Assembly (NCBI GenBank): GCA_014238325.1
Contig: JABABH010000237.1
Span: 1 to 8,056, forward strand
Direction of reading: 5' to 3'
From: Coxiellaceae bacterium
GTDB taxonomy: Bacteria; Pseudomonadota; Gammaproteobacteria; Coxiellales; Coxiellaceae
DNA length: 8,056 nucleotides
A model generated the notes under the pieces. It had not been told where the DNA came from. It saw only the letters and a program-made list of their open reading frames with translations, and did not search any database. Positions 1-5,760 of the stretch are shown in pieces. The number at the start of each line of letters is the position of its first letter. Position 1 is the first letter of the stretch. The translations under genes were made by a program, and so were the position numbers.

Positions 1-190
1 CAATTTCATCGCGCAATTCTTCCGGTTCAACGCGAATTCGCCTGGCGCGCTCAGCCAGTGCAACAGCACAGGCTCGCTTAGCTTTCTCTTGACCGACAAT
101 ATATTTATTCAAATTTGCCATAATTTTCTTAGGACAAACGTGCTCAGGTTGATGTGCCAATAATTTGGCATCAGATTGGATAGTACTCAT
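1..190 (-). CDS. hslU: HslU, ATPase/unfoldase subunit of HslUV protease (N-terminal part only)
   Basis: This is the first 63 codons of an AAA+ unfoldase; the rest lies beyond the left edge, so the Walker A motif is not visible. HslU forms the ATPase ring that unfolds substrates and feeds them to the HslV peptidase in the cytoplasm. Visible evidence: after about 18 extra residues the protein reads CPKKI, then YIVGQEKAKRACAVAL, then an Arg-rich stretch and LRDEI. This matches the start of HslU (TPREI...IVGQ..AKR..AIAL..R.RR...LRDEV in homologues). The ATG at 188-190 is needed to include the whole conserved block. The extension before CPKKI is longer than in E. coli HslU, and the RARRIRVEPEE stretch departs from the usual RNRWRRQQL. 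It lies 45 bases after the hslV stop, with only a weak GAGA-type ribosome site, and should be co-transcribed with hslV. ClpX was considered, but the LRDEI segment favours HslU. Confidence 0.85.
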   Translation of the reverse strand, partial: MSTIQSDAKLLAHQPEHVCPKKIMANLNKYIVGQEKAKRACAVALAERARRIRVEPEELRDEI

Positions 191-235
191 AATGTCTCGA
201 TAAAAGTTTAGTAAATCAAAATTAGCGCAACAATA

Positions 236-808
236 TTATTCCTGTGAATGAAGATCTAAGGTCTCAAGGATGATGTTATGGTTAGTAAAAACACACGTAT
301 CAGCAGCGATGTTTAAAGATTTTTTTACAATCTCTTGTGCGCTTAACGTCGTATTTTCCAGTAAAGCTTGGGCCGCTGATTGAGCATAAGTGCCTCCGGA
401 ACCAATCGCCATTAAATTATCATCTCGCTGAATAACATCTCCTGCACCTGTAATAATCAGTGACGCTTCTTCATTGGCAACAATCAACAAGGCCTCCAAG
501 CGACGCAGCATTTTATCCATACGCCAATCTTTAGCAAGTTCAACGGCTGCGCGCAGGATCCTACCCGAATACGCTTCCAATTTAGTCTCAAATTTCTGAA
601 ATAAAGTAAAAGCATCAGCGGTCCCACCCGCAAAGCCTGCAATGACTTGATCATTATATAGCCGGCGTAACTTGCGAGCATTGGCCTTCATGATGATAGC
701 CTGCCCGAGCGTCACCTGACCATCGCCACCGATCACTACTTGATTACCACGCCTTACCGACAATATCGTCGTGCCTTTTATATATTCTGCCAAAATGCGG
801 TCCCCCAT
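236..808 (-). CDS. hslV: HslV (ClpQ), threonine peptidase subunit of HslUV protease
   Basis: HslV forms the double-ring proteolytic core of the HslUV heat-shock protease, using an N-terminal threonine as nucleophile. Visible: GTTILSVRR (nucleophile Thr13, Gly at -1), GGDGQVTLG, ARKLRRLY with the catalytic-site Lys, AGFAGGTADAFTLF, AAVELAKDWR, MLRRLEALL, IAIGSGG-type MAIGSGG, and TNHNI near the C-terminus. Length is normal for the family. With the ATG at 806-808 there is a 12-residue propeptide. An in-frame TGA abuts this ATG and it has no Shine-Dalgarno. A TTG at 791-793 has GGGGGA seven bases upstream and would give MAEYIKG before the Thr, close to the short propeptide (MEQFHG-type) of Legionella/Coxiella HslV, so TTG may be the true start. 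There is one residue more than in E. coli HslV between GQVTLG and the MK motif, as in Bacillus ClpQ. A heat-shock promoter lies upstream at 1041-1069. Confidence 0.97.
   Translation of the reverse strand: MGDRILAEYIKGTTILSVRRGNQVVIGGDGQVTLGQAIIMKANARKLRRLYNDQVIAGFAGGTADAFTLFQKFETKLEAYSGRILRAAVELAKDWRMDKMLRRLEALLIVANEEASLIITGAGDVIQRDDNLMAIGSGGTYAQSAAQALLENTTLSAQEIVKKSLNIAADTCVFTNHNIILETLDLHSQE
797..802 (-). promoter_or_regulatory. Shine-Dalgarno-like GGGGGA favouring a TTG start for hslV
   Basis: On the minus strand, GGGGGA covers codons 2-3 of the ATG-initiated hslV reading and lies about seven bases before an in-frame TTG (791-793). No comparable purine-rich site precedes the ATG at 806-808. 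Initiation at TTG gives a 7-residue propeptide before the catalytic Thr, closer to the length in Legionella-type homologues. The evidence is spacing and complementarity only. Confidence 0.4.
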
Positions 809-954
809 TCATATCGTGGTACGCCACCATGGCGCATCTGTCTTCCTGCATCAAGCCTCAGCACGACCATCATGTCTATCGGTTTTAATAAAATTTTCAG
901 GATATCCGTAGCATATATGATGATGATTTTTTAGAGGCATACCTGCACACCCCA
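809..954 (-). pseudogene. possible decayed SPOR-domain (FtsN-like) gene between argS and hslV
   Basis: There is no intact ORF here, yet the minus strand gives broken segments that together resemble a SPOR (peptidoglycan-binding) domain. One frame reads WGVQV at 940-954, like the YxVQVGSF opening of SPOR. Past a stop it continues with DILKILLKPIDMMVVLRLD (about 853-909), like the xLxAKLxxxGxDAxV helix-strand. Another frame then reads APWWRTTI before a stop, and MGDRILAEYIK (the present hslV leader) resembles the final SPOR helix. In Pseudomonas-type genomes an FtsN/SPOR gene sits exactly between argS and hslV. Reading the ruins requires at least two stops and one frameshift, so this is inference and could be chance. 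Confidence 0.3.
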
Positions 955-1040
955 GCCGGATACTCATCCGCTCACTGCAACAATAAAAAAGTGCTAACAT
1001 CCCGATACAGTGCCCTAGAGCATTTATCTAGATATGCTTT

Positions 1041-1069
1041 ATCTGGGGATGCGATCTACACTTTTCAAG
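1041..1069 (-). promoter_or_regulatory. sigma-32 (heat-shock) promoter for hslVU
   Basis: On the minus strand CTTGAAA (1063-1069) is followed, after a 14-base spacer, by CCCCAGAT (1041-1048). The sigma-32 consensus is CTTGAAA, 13-14 bases, CCCCATnT, so only one informative base of the -10 differs. Transcription would start near 1033 and give hslV a 5' leader of about 225 bases. hslVU is a classical heat-shock operon, so element, location and gene agree. Confidence 0.7.
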
Positions 1070-1072
1070 TCA

Positions 1073-1109
1073 CGAGAAGCAAACAACGGGGTAAGCGACC
1101 CTTCACCCC
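1073..1109 (-). terminator. candidate rho-independent terminator of argS
   Basis: The minus-strand RNA can fold GGGGTGAAG (1101-1109) with CTTACCCC (1088-1095) around a 5-base loop, an 8-bp stem with one bulged G. It is followed by GTTGTTTGCTT, a broken U-rich tract. It lies 120 bases after the argS stop and only a few bases before the hslVU heat-shock promoter, a logical place to separate the two transcripts. The U tract is imperfect, so termination may be partial. Confidence 0.4.
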
Positions 1110-1228
1110 ATCAAATTTTCAGAATCCTCCCACTCATCCTGTACCATGATCTGTCAATCGCACCCTAGCCCACAGACGTCTTCTATATCTGACGGTGAAG
1201 CCAAGCCAGCCTACACCCAACAGAAGCC

Positions 1229-2992
1229 TCACATATGCGAGGGAGCTGAAATACCCAATATTGTCAAGCCATTAGCAATCACCTGCTGCACTGCAGCCAT
1301 CAGGCATAAACGAGCATGACGGTGAGAGGTATCCTCCACCAATACGCGCGCTTTATTATAGTAAGCATGAAAATACGTCGATAGCGCTTGGAGATAATGG
1401 GCTAAAAGATGCGGAGCATGATCTCGCATAGCTTTGTCGATGACGTCCGAGTAATGACAAAGCGAGGTGAGCAAGGCTTGTTCCTCCGTCGTCGATAATC
1501 TCGACAAACATCCCAACCCCTCTGCCTTCGACCAAGTCCAACCTCGATGCTCTAAATTTCGCCAAACGCTGCAGGCACGAGCATGAGCGTACTGGATATA
1601 ATAAACAGGGTTATCTTGGGACTGCGATGTTGCTATATCAATATCAAAATCTAAATGCTGCTCTTTCTTACGCATGATATAAAAAAACCGTGCGGCATCA
1701 TTCCCCACTTCATCTCGTAATTCGCGCAAGGTGACAAAATGCCCTCCGCGTGTAGACATCGATAGCTTTTCTCCATCACGGAATAAAGTAGCGAACTGCA
1801 CTAATAACACACGCAATTTCTCGGTATCTTTCCCCAAGCCTTGTAAAAAAGCACGGATACGACCTATATAACCGTGATGATCCGCACCAAAAATATCAAT
1901 AATTTCGTGATAGCCAGCATTATATTTATAAAGATGATACGCTACATCGGATGCAAAATACGTCAATTTTCCATCCCTACGAATAAGCACACGATCTTTT
2001 TCATCCCCCAAACTCAGTGCACGGAACCACTGTGCACCGTCTTTTTCATAAACGTAGCCATGTGCTTTTAAGAGTTCCATCCCTTCGTTAATAAGCCCAT
2101 CTGCCAGCAACGAACTTTCTAAGAACCAATGGTCATAACGCACACCAAATGCTTCCAGATCTTCTTTAATATCCTTTAAAATAGCTCGCCATGCATACTC
2201 TTGTAAGCACATGAAGTTGTCTTTTCCAATCCACTTCTGTAAAGCCGCTACCCCACGATCCAAAATAAGATCTGGATTCGCTGAATCTTGGGCAAGTTGC
2301 TCGATATCCTGATCCGTAATCTTATAGTAAAAACGTGCGTCATACTGCTCTCGCAAACGCTTTGCCACATCGATAATATATTCGCCTTGATAAGCATGGG
2401 GCGGAAAGGTAAGGGGATCTTCTTGACGACAGTCGTTGAGATAACGCATCCAGACGCTAAAAGCCAATATCCCAATCTGGCGACCAGCATCATTCACATA
2501 ATATTCACGGTATACGGTAAAACCACCGGCCTCTAATAAATTCGCAACACAAGCCCCATAAGCCGCGCTACGTCCATGCCCTACATGCAAAGGGCCCGTC
2601 GGATTAGCTGACACGAATTCAATATGCACTCGCCGACCCATACCACTCTGATTTTTACCATAGGCATCGCCCTGCGCTAATATTTCCCCGACGACTCCAT
2701 ATAAACTCTCTGCCGTTAAGAAAAAATTTATAAATCCAGGAGCCGCCAATTCCACACGCGAAACCTCCGGAGACAGCGGCAAGACTGCTATGATTTTTTG
2801 CGCCAACTCCATCGGCCGCATGCCAGAAAATTTTGATAAGACCAAGGCAATATTCGACGCATAATGGCCATGCTTCGAGTCCTGTGTCGCCATCAGCTGA
2901 GGTACAATCTGGCTCGGTGGCAACGTGAGGATAGCATCCGCTTGTAATTGCTCAATAGCCGATTGAATTAAATGTTGAATCTGCACTCGCAT
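1229..2992 (-). CDS. argS: ArgS, arginyl-tRNA synthetase
   Basis: Class I aminoacyl-tRNA synthetase that charges tRNA-Arg with arginine using ATP, in the cytoplasm. Visible over 587 residues: N-terminal tRNA D-loop-binding Arg_N region (about 1-90); the catalytic signature SANPTGPLHVGHGR with HVGH at 136-139; YVNDAGRQ at 166-172; FGADHHGYIGR near 369-378; MSTR at 412-415 in place of KMSK, as is usual for ArgRS; and QYAHAR at 467-472, opening the DALR anticodon-binding domain that closes with LGISAPSHM. Length matches E. coli ArgS. An upstream reading from TTG at 3037 would add 15 residues, but a promoter -10 (3020-3025) falls inside that stretch, so I use the ATG at 2990-2992, which begins MRVQIQHL like family members. 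The leader has no clear Shine-Dalgarno. The gene is essential and appears intact. Confidence 0.97.
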   Translation of the reverse strand: MRVQIQHLIQSAIEQLQADAILTLPPSQIVPQLMATQDSKHGHYASNIALVLSKFSGMRPMELAQKIIAVLPLSPEVSRVELAAPGFINFFLTAESLYGVVGEILAQGDAYGKNQSGMGRRVHIEFVSANPTGPLHVGHGRSAAYGACVANLLEAGGFTVYREYYVNDAGRQIGILAFSVWMRYLNDCRQEDPLTFPPHAYQGEYIIDVAKRLREQYDARFYYKITDQDIEQLAQDSANPDLILDRGVAALQKWIGKDNFMCLQEYAWRAILKDIKEDLEAFGVRYDHWFLESSLLADGLINEGMELLKAHGYVYEKDGAQWFRALSLGDEKDRVLIRRDGKLTYFASDVAYHLYKYNAGYHEIIDIFGADHHGYIGRIRAFLQGLGKDTEKLRVLLVQFATLFRDGEKLSMSTRGGHFVTLRELRDEVGNDAARFFYIMRKKEQHLDFDIDIATSQSQDNPVYYIQYAHARACSVWRNLEHRGWTWSKAEGLGCLSRLSTTEEQALLTSLCHYSDVIDKAMRDHAPHLLAHYLQALSTYFHAYYNKARVLVEDTSHRHARLCLMAAVQQVIANGLTILGISAPSHM

Positions 2993-3019
2993 ATAACAAA
3001 GTGTACCATATTCATCCGT

Positions 3020-3047
3020 ATAATAGCGCCACATCAAAATTATTCAA
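3020..3047 (-). promoter_or_regulatory. sigma-70-like promoter of argS
   Basis: On the minus strand TTGAAT (3042-3047) and TATTAT (3020-3025) are separated by 16 bases. The predicted start lies about 20 bases before the argS ATG at 2992. Its position inside the longer possible reading frame argues for the downstream ATG. Confidence 0.5.
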
Positions 3048-3072
3048 CGAATAAATAATCTACTATTAAGCA

Positions 3073-3090
3073 AGAGATGCTGCCATCTCT
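3073..3090 (+). repeat. short inverted repeat in the argS/GT9 divergent intergenic region
   Basis: AGAGATG and CATCTCT form a perfect 7-bp inverted repeat around CTGC. It sits between the two divergent promoters and could be an operator or a small hairpin. It has no U-tract on either side. The remainder of 3048-3287 holds only the promoter below and leader sequence. Confidence 0.3.
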
Positions 3091-3135
3091 CTGAAATTAT
3101 TAGCAAAATAGAACACACCATGATCAAAATTAACC

Positions 3136-3163
3136 TTGAATGCCGCATCACTCTTGTTAATAA
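3136..3163 (+). promoter_or_regulatory. candidate sigma-70 promoter for the GT9 gene
   Basis: TTGAAT (3136-3141) and TAATAA (3158-3163) are 16 bases apart and point toward the glycosyltransferase. The -35 matches the argS one exactly, while the -10 is only fair. The leader would be about 50 to 120 bases, depending on which start codon is used. Confidence 0.3.
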
Positions 3164-3287
3164 GCTATCCACAGTACACCTTATGGCATAGGACCGGCTA
3201 TTTGTACGCAAGCCGAGCAGGGTGTATCATGAGCACCTCTCACTCATGTTGGTAGACACATCCAGGATGACATCGCCTCCCCGTTCA

Positions 3288-4346
3288 ATGGCTATTTTAC
3301 GCCTCAGCGCTTTGGGTGACGTATGCCTCACTATTCCGTTAGTTCGCCTACTGCAACAACAACTTCCCAGCACACAAATGCATTGGATTATTAATCGCCG
3401 CTGCTATCCATTGGTTGAAGATTTACCGAATATTCACTTTATTGTGATTGATAAACCCTCTTCATTCAAAACTTATTGGACATGCTATCAAATACTACGT
3501 CATTTTTCCTTCGATGTGCTATTAATGCCGCAAGCAACTATGCGAACCAATATATTATCACTCTTTATTAAAGCTCATAAAAAATACGGTTATGACTCAC
3601 TTCATAGTCGTAATTATCAAAAATACTTTATCACCCACAGCATAGCCAGCGAACCCGAGCACTTACTGGATAGTTTTCTGCGATTTGCGGAACCTTGGCG
3701 TACCCAGTCTGCTCATCTAGACTGGCCATTACCTATTCGAACACAAGATCGACAATGGATTCAATCGCTATGTGCTCCACATTCGGGTCACTGGCTCGCT
3801 ATTTGCTTGCATAGCAGCAAAAAAGAACGTGATTGGCCAGTCGATCGATACCTCACTTTACTCCAAAAATTAGCAAAGCAGTGGTCTTTTAATCTATTCT
3901 TAATCGGTGATGACGGGCATAAAAACCTCACTATGGTGACGCGTATCATCCATGAATTATCCTTGCCCTGTATTAATTTAATCGGCAAAACCTCTCTCAA
4001 ACAACTCACCGCTGTATTAGCCCACGCTGACGTCTTAGTCTCTCCAGACAGTGGTCCCGTGCACATTGCCACCGCGCTCCATACTCCTGTAGTTGGGCTA
4101 TACGCGGTTGCATCCCCTGAGAAAACCGGCCCCTATCGGCAATCTCGCTGGATTATCAATAAATTCCCCACTGCTGCTCATCAACTACTGAAAAAACAGC
4201 CTACGGATATGCACTGGCATGCACGCATTCACGATCAAACAGCTATGGCCATGATTAGCATAGATGACGTCCATAAAAAATTAAATGATGCTTTTACTTA
4301 TCTCAGATTCAAACCAGCAAGCTTCTCCACTCAGCATACTAAGTAG
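3288..4346 (+). CDS. GT9-family glycosyltransferase (LPS heptosyltransferase-like)
   Basis: Family 9 transferases move heptose or related sugars from a nucleotide donor onto lipopolysaccharide core or other envelope glycans at the inner face of the inner membrane. Visible (352-residue numbering): N-terminal Rossmann half opening ILRLSALGDVCLTIP with the conserved Asp at 11; a linker and donor-binding half with HSSKKERDWPVDRY (about 176-188), FLIGDDGH (205-212), SPDSGPVHIATALHTPVVGLYA (252-273), then EKTGPY, and a C-terminal HD..AM.MI.IDDV segment typical of one GT9 subfamily. The frame is open back to GTG at 3222 with ATGs at 3246 and 3267; none has a convincing ribosome site. I chose the ATG at 3288 because the family begins almost at the first beta strand. 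It is divergent from argS and has no LPS-cluster neighbour here. Acceptor and donor cannot be told from sequence, so WaaC is not assigned. Confidence 0.88.
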   Translation: MAILRLSALGDVCLTIPLVRLLQQQLPSTQMHWIINRRCYPLVEDLPNIHFIVIDKPSSFKTYWTCYQILRHFSFDVLLMPQATMRTNILSLFIKAHKKYGYDSLHSRNYQKYFITHSIASEPEHLLDSFLRFAEPWRTQSAHLDWPLPIRTQDRQWIQSLCAPHSGHWLAICLHSSKKERDWPVDRYLTLLQKLAKQWSFNLFLIGDDGHKNLTMVTRIIHELSLPCINLIGKTSLKQLTAVLAHADVLVSPDSGPVHIATALHTPVVGLYAVASPEKTGPYRQSRWIINKFPTAAHQLLKKQPTDMHWHARIHDQTAMAMISIDDVHKKLNDAFTYLRFKPASFSTQHTK

Positions 4347-4402
4347 CCTATTTCCATTAACTTTGCTTCAAAAACAGCACCTAGCTGTCCTTAAGATAGA
4401 TT

Positions 4403-4429
4403 TTCCATCCATCCCAATATATGATGGAA
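4403..4429 (+). repeat. 7-bp hairpin after the GT9 gene
   Basis: TTCCATC (4403-4409) pairs with GATGGAA (4423-4429) over a 13-base loop. There is no following T run, so it is a poor terminator. It lies between the GT9 stop and the small membrane ORF. Confidence 0.25.
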
Positions 4430-4471
4430 CTACAACGTAATCCGTAATATTAGCAGTATGGCAAGTCTGAT

Positions 4472-4639
4472 ATGCAGATGATCAACAAACAGCCCCCGAG
4501 AAAATGGATGGTATCTTGTTTAGTCGTTGTATTGATCTTGATTGGCATCTATCTGATGAGCTCAGGAGGCCATTCAAAATCGGCCAATACACTTCGAAAA
4601 GCTGCAGATGTCGTAAAAAAAACCATCAACTCTGAATAA
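4472..4639 (+). CDS. small single-pass membrane protein, 55 residues, unknown
   Basis: I do not recognise this protein. It starts MQMINKQPPRKWM, with a basic cytoplasmic-type N-terminus. A clean hydrophobic helix, VSCLVVVLILIGIYLM (about 14-29), follows. It ends in a polar, Lys-rich, probably amphipathic tail of about 26 residues (SANTLRKAADVVKKTINSE). The positive-inside rule predicts N-in, C-out. There is no lipobox around the Cys. Support for coding is the ordered membrane topology in one frame and a hairpin beginning directly after the TAA. Against it, no convincing Shine-Dalgarno precedes either ATG (4472 or 4478). It may be a small envelope protein or a type I toxin-like peptide; neither is demonstrated. 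Confidence 0.5.
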   Translation: MQMINKQPPRKWMVSCLVVVLILIGIYLMSSGGHSKSANTLRKAADVVKKTINSE

Positions 4640-4688
4640 TATACCGCTCGCGACTGAAGGTGCAAAGTGAGTTATTGCGAGCGGTATA
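4640..4688 (+). terminator. hairpin 1 of a four-hairpin array; possible terminator of the small ORF
   Basis: TATACCGCTCGC (4640-4651) pairs perfectly over 12 bp with GCGAGCGGTATA (4677-4688), with a 25-base loop. It begins at the base after the TAA of the small membrane ORF and is followed by CCTTTGTTGGG, a weak T-rich stretch. The large loop and poor T tract make it a doubtful intrinsic terminator. The GCGAGCGG arm also resembles widespread palindromic intergenic repeats. Confidence 0.45.
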
Positions 4689-4697
4689 CCTTTGTTG

Positions 4698-4727
4698 GGC
4701 TGGCGAAAAATAAATGTTCGCTCAGCC
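4698..4727 (+). repeat. hairpin 2 of the array
   Basis: GGCTGGCGAA (4698-4707) pairs with TTCGCTCAGCC (4717-4727) as a 10-bp stem with one bulged base and a 9-base A-rich loop. It begins nine bases after hairpin 1. Confidence 0.6.
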
Positions 4728-4728
4728 A

Positions 4729-4760
4729 CTTAAGGAGACAATCGCGGTTGTCCCCTTAAG
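4729..4760 (+). repeat. hairpin 3 of the array
   Basis: CTTAAGGAGACAA (4729-4741) and TTGTCCCCTTAAG (4748-4760) form a 13-bp stem with a single A-C mismatch and a six-base TCGCGG loop. It starts one base after hairpin 2. No T tract follows. Confidence 0.65.
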
Positions 4761-4768
4761 CATCCCCA

Positions 4769-4822
4769 TCGTGATGAGTCACTTCAAGTCCATGCTTCGC
4801 ATCTTGAAGTGACTCATCACGA
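4769..4822 (+). repeat. hairpin 4 of the array: perfect 20-bp stem plus 4-bp cap
   Basis: Bases 4769-4788 are the exact reverse complement of 4803-4822 (TCGTGATGAG... against ...CTCATCACGA). Inside, ATGC (4792-4795) pairs with GCAT (4799-4802) around TTC, leaving a three-base bulge on one side. The result is a nearly continuous 24-bp rod. A second copy of CATCACGA follows at 4823-4830, making an 8-bp tandem repeat. No T tract follows, so it is not an ordinary intrinsic terminator. The remaining 4831-5021 holds no ORF and no clear promoter, only a weak AGTTTT/AAAACT repeat. Confidence 0.8.
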
Positions 4823-5004
4823 CATCACGACCCAAATTGCAGCAATCGACGCAGAAATCTCATCATATCTGGAAATAAATACAACTGAATATAGTTTTAG
4901 CTATAAAAACTGCCATTTCTATTACTCTAAGCCTATCAGCATCACTTGAAGATACTGCAAAACATTTCCTTCTGTAAATGAATATGTTACTTTATCGAGT
5001 AAGT

Positions 5005-5042
5005 GTTATTCAGCATAACACATGGAGGAAAAGGGAAGGATC
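5005..5042 (+). promoter_or_regulatory. leader and ribosome site of the HU-like gene
   Basis: A small hairpin, TGTTAT / ATAACA with loop TCAGC, is followed by GGAGG (5024-5028) and a second purine site, AGGGAAGG, just before ATG 5043. The upstream in-frame ATG at 5022 overlaps the first purine tract and has no ribosome site of its own, so ATG 5043 is preferred. The hairpin could modulate access to the ribosome site. Confidence 0.4.
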
Positions 5043-5546
5043 ATGCCTATAAAAAAGCGTTCTAAAATAGCGACACAAAAACCATCTAAAGCCGGCACAG
5101 CACGTTCAACCTTGCGTCGTGCTACGACTCGTAGCAGCAAGACACAAGCTAAAACCGCTAAACTGGCAAAACGCACTACAGCAACCACACGCAAGACAAC
5201 CGCTAAACAGAAAAAAGTTAAAGCCAATATCTCGCCAATACGTGCACCCTTTAATCGATCAGCGATAAAAGTTCATTTGGCAGAGCATGCAGGAGTCAAT
5301 AAAAATCAAGTCGGTTTAATCTTAGAAGAATTAGCTAACTTAATGCACCGACACCTGCGCTCAGGCAGTGCAGGAGAGTTCACTCTTTCTGGCTTATTAA
5401 AATGCGTGGTTAAACACAAACCAGCCACAAAGTCTCGCCGCGGCACCAATCCTTTTACCGGGGAGTCGATGACGTTTAAAGCAAAGCCCGCACGCAATGT
5501 GATTAAAGTGCGAGCCTTAAAACGACTCAAAGAAATGGTGAAATAA
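5043..5546 (+). CDS. HU-family nucleoid protein with basic histone H1-like N-terminal tail
   Basis: A 167-residue architectural DNA-binding protein. Residues 1-63 are a low-complexity tail rich in Lys, Arg, Thr, Ala and Ser (KRTTATTRKTTAKQKK and similar), resembling the tails of histone H1 and of bacterial AlgP/Hc-type proteins. Residues about 72-167 follow the HU/IHF fold: a helical part ending in HAGVNKNQVGLILEELANLMHRHL, then GEFTLSGLLKCVVKHKPA, the beta-arm tip RRGTNPFTGE at 132-141 with the intercalating Pro, and the closing IKVRALKRLKEMV helix. HU would bend and compact DNA as a dimer, and the tail would add nonspecific binding. Compared with typical 90-residue HU the domain is normal and the tail is extra, as seen in some intracellular gammaproteobacteria. 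It appears monocistronic. The cellular role (global compaction versus stage-specific) cannot be told. Confidence 0.85.
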   Translation: MPIKKRSKIATQKPSKAGTARSTLRRATTRSSKTQAKTAKLAKRTTATTRKTTAKQKKVKANISPIRAPFNRSAIKVHLAEHAGVNKNQVGLILEELANLMHRHLRSGSAGEFTLSGLLKCVVKHKPATKSRRGTNPFTGESMTFKAKPARNVIKVRALKRLKEMVK

Positions 5547-5760
5547 CAAGGGCCACCCAAGAACAGAGCCTGATCAGGGTGGATTCTGTATTTCAAGCCT
5601 CCTCTGGTGATCCATGGGGGGCGTACTATCAAGCTGCTTCGTTGATGATTACAAGCAACTTGCAAAACCCTTGTATATTTTCATAGAGCAGCCCTGATTC
5701 TGCGATAAAATCGCTCTACATCTTCCGAGTTGATTATGATAAGATGCGTCTCTCAGTCGT
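5547..5760. other. intergenic region between the HU-like gene and tRNA-Arg
   Basis: No ORF is supported. After the stop, CCACCC (5553-5558) can pair with GGGTGG (5577-5582), and the palindrome CCTGATCAGG (5569-5578) overlaps it; neither is followed by a T tract. TAGAGC and GCTCTA (about 5683-5719) form a loose inverted repeat enclosing GCGATAAAATCGC. TATGAT at 5735-5740 with a GC-rich discriminator is a possible -10 for the tRNA, but no good -35 pairs with it. Confidence 0.4.

Noticed and set aside
740..934. Plus-strand 64-codon ORF over the hslV 5' end
   Set aside because: Antisense to hslV coding sequence and the leader, with no ribosome site and no recognisable protein features.
1152..1157. 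Minus-strand TTGACA in the argS-hslV gap
   Set aside because: A perfect -35 hexamer, but no -10-like sequence at 15-19 bases downstream.
1874..2071. Plus-strand ORF inside argS, and others such as 2288-2536
   Set aside because: Shadow frames of a clearly functional argS.
3165..3173. CTATCCACA, an 8/9 match to a DnaA box
   Set aside because: Single, imperfect and isolated, with no AT-rich unwinding region or further boxes; not an origin.
3229..3255. Eight-codon ORF MSTSHSCW ahead of the GT9 gene
   Set aside because: Too short and without amino-acid bias or attenuator structure; chance is more likely.
4640..4822. Hairpin array as a CRISPR array or integron attC
   Set aside because: The repeats are inverted and all different in sequence, with no regular direct repeats, spacers, cas genes or integron integrase.
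5006..5227. Minus-strand ORF antisense to the HU-like basic tail, and 5306-5665
   Set aside because: Products of the biased composition of the opposite strand; no ribosome site or family features.
5553..5582. CCACCC/GGGTGG hairpin after the HU-like gene as a terminator
   Set aside because: Only a 6-bp stem, a large loop, a competing palindrome and no T tract.
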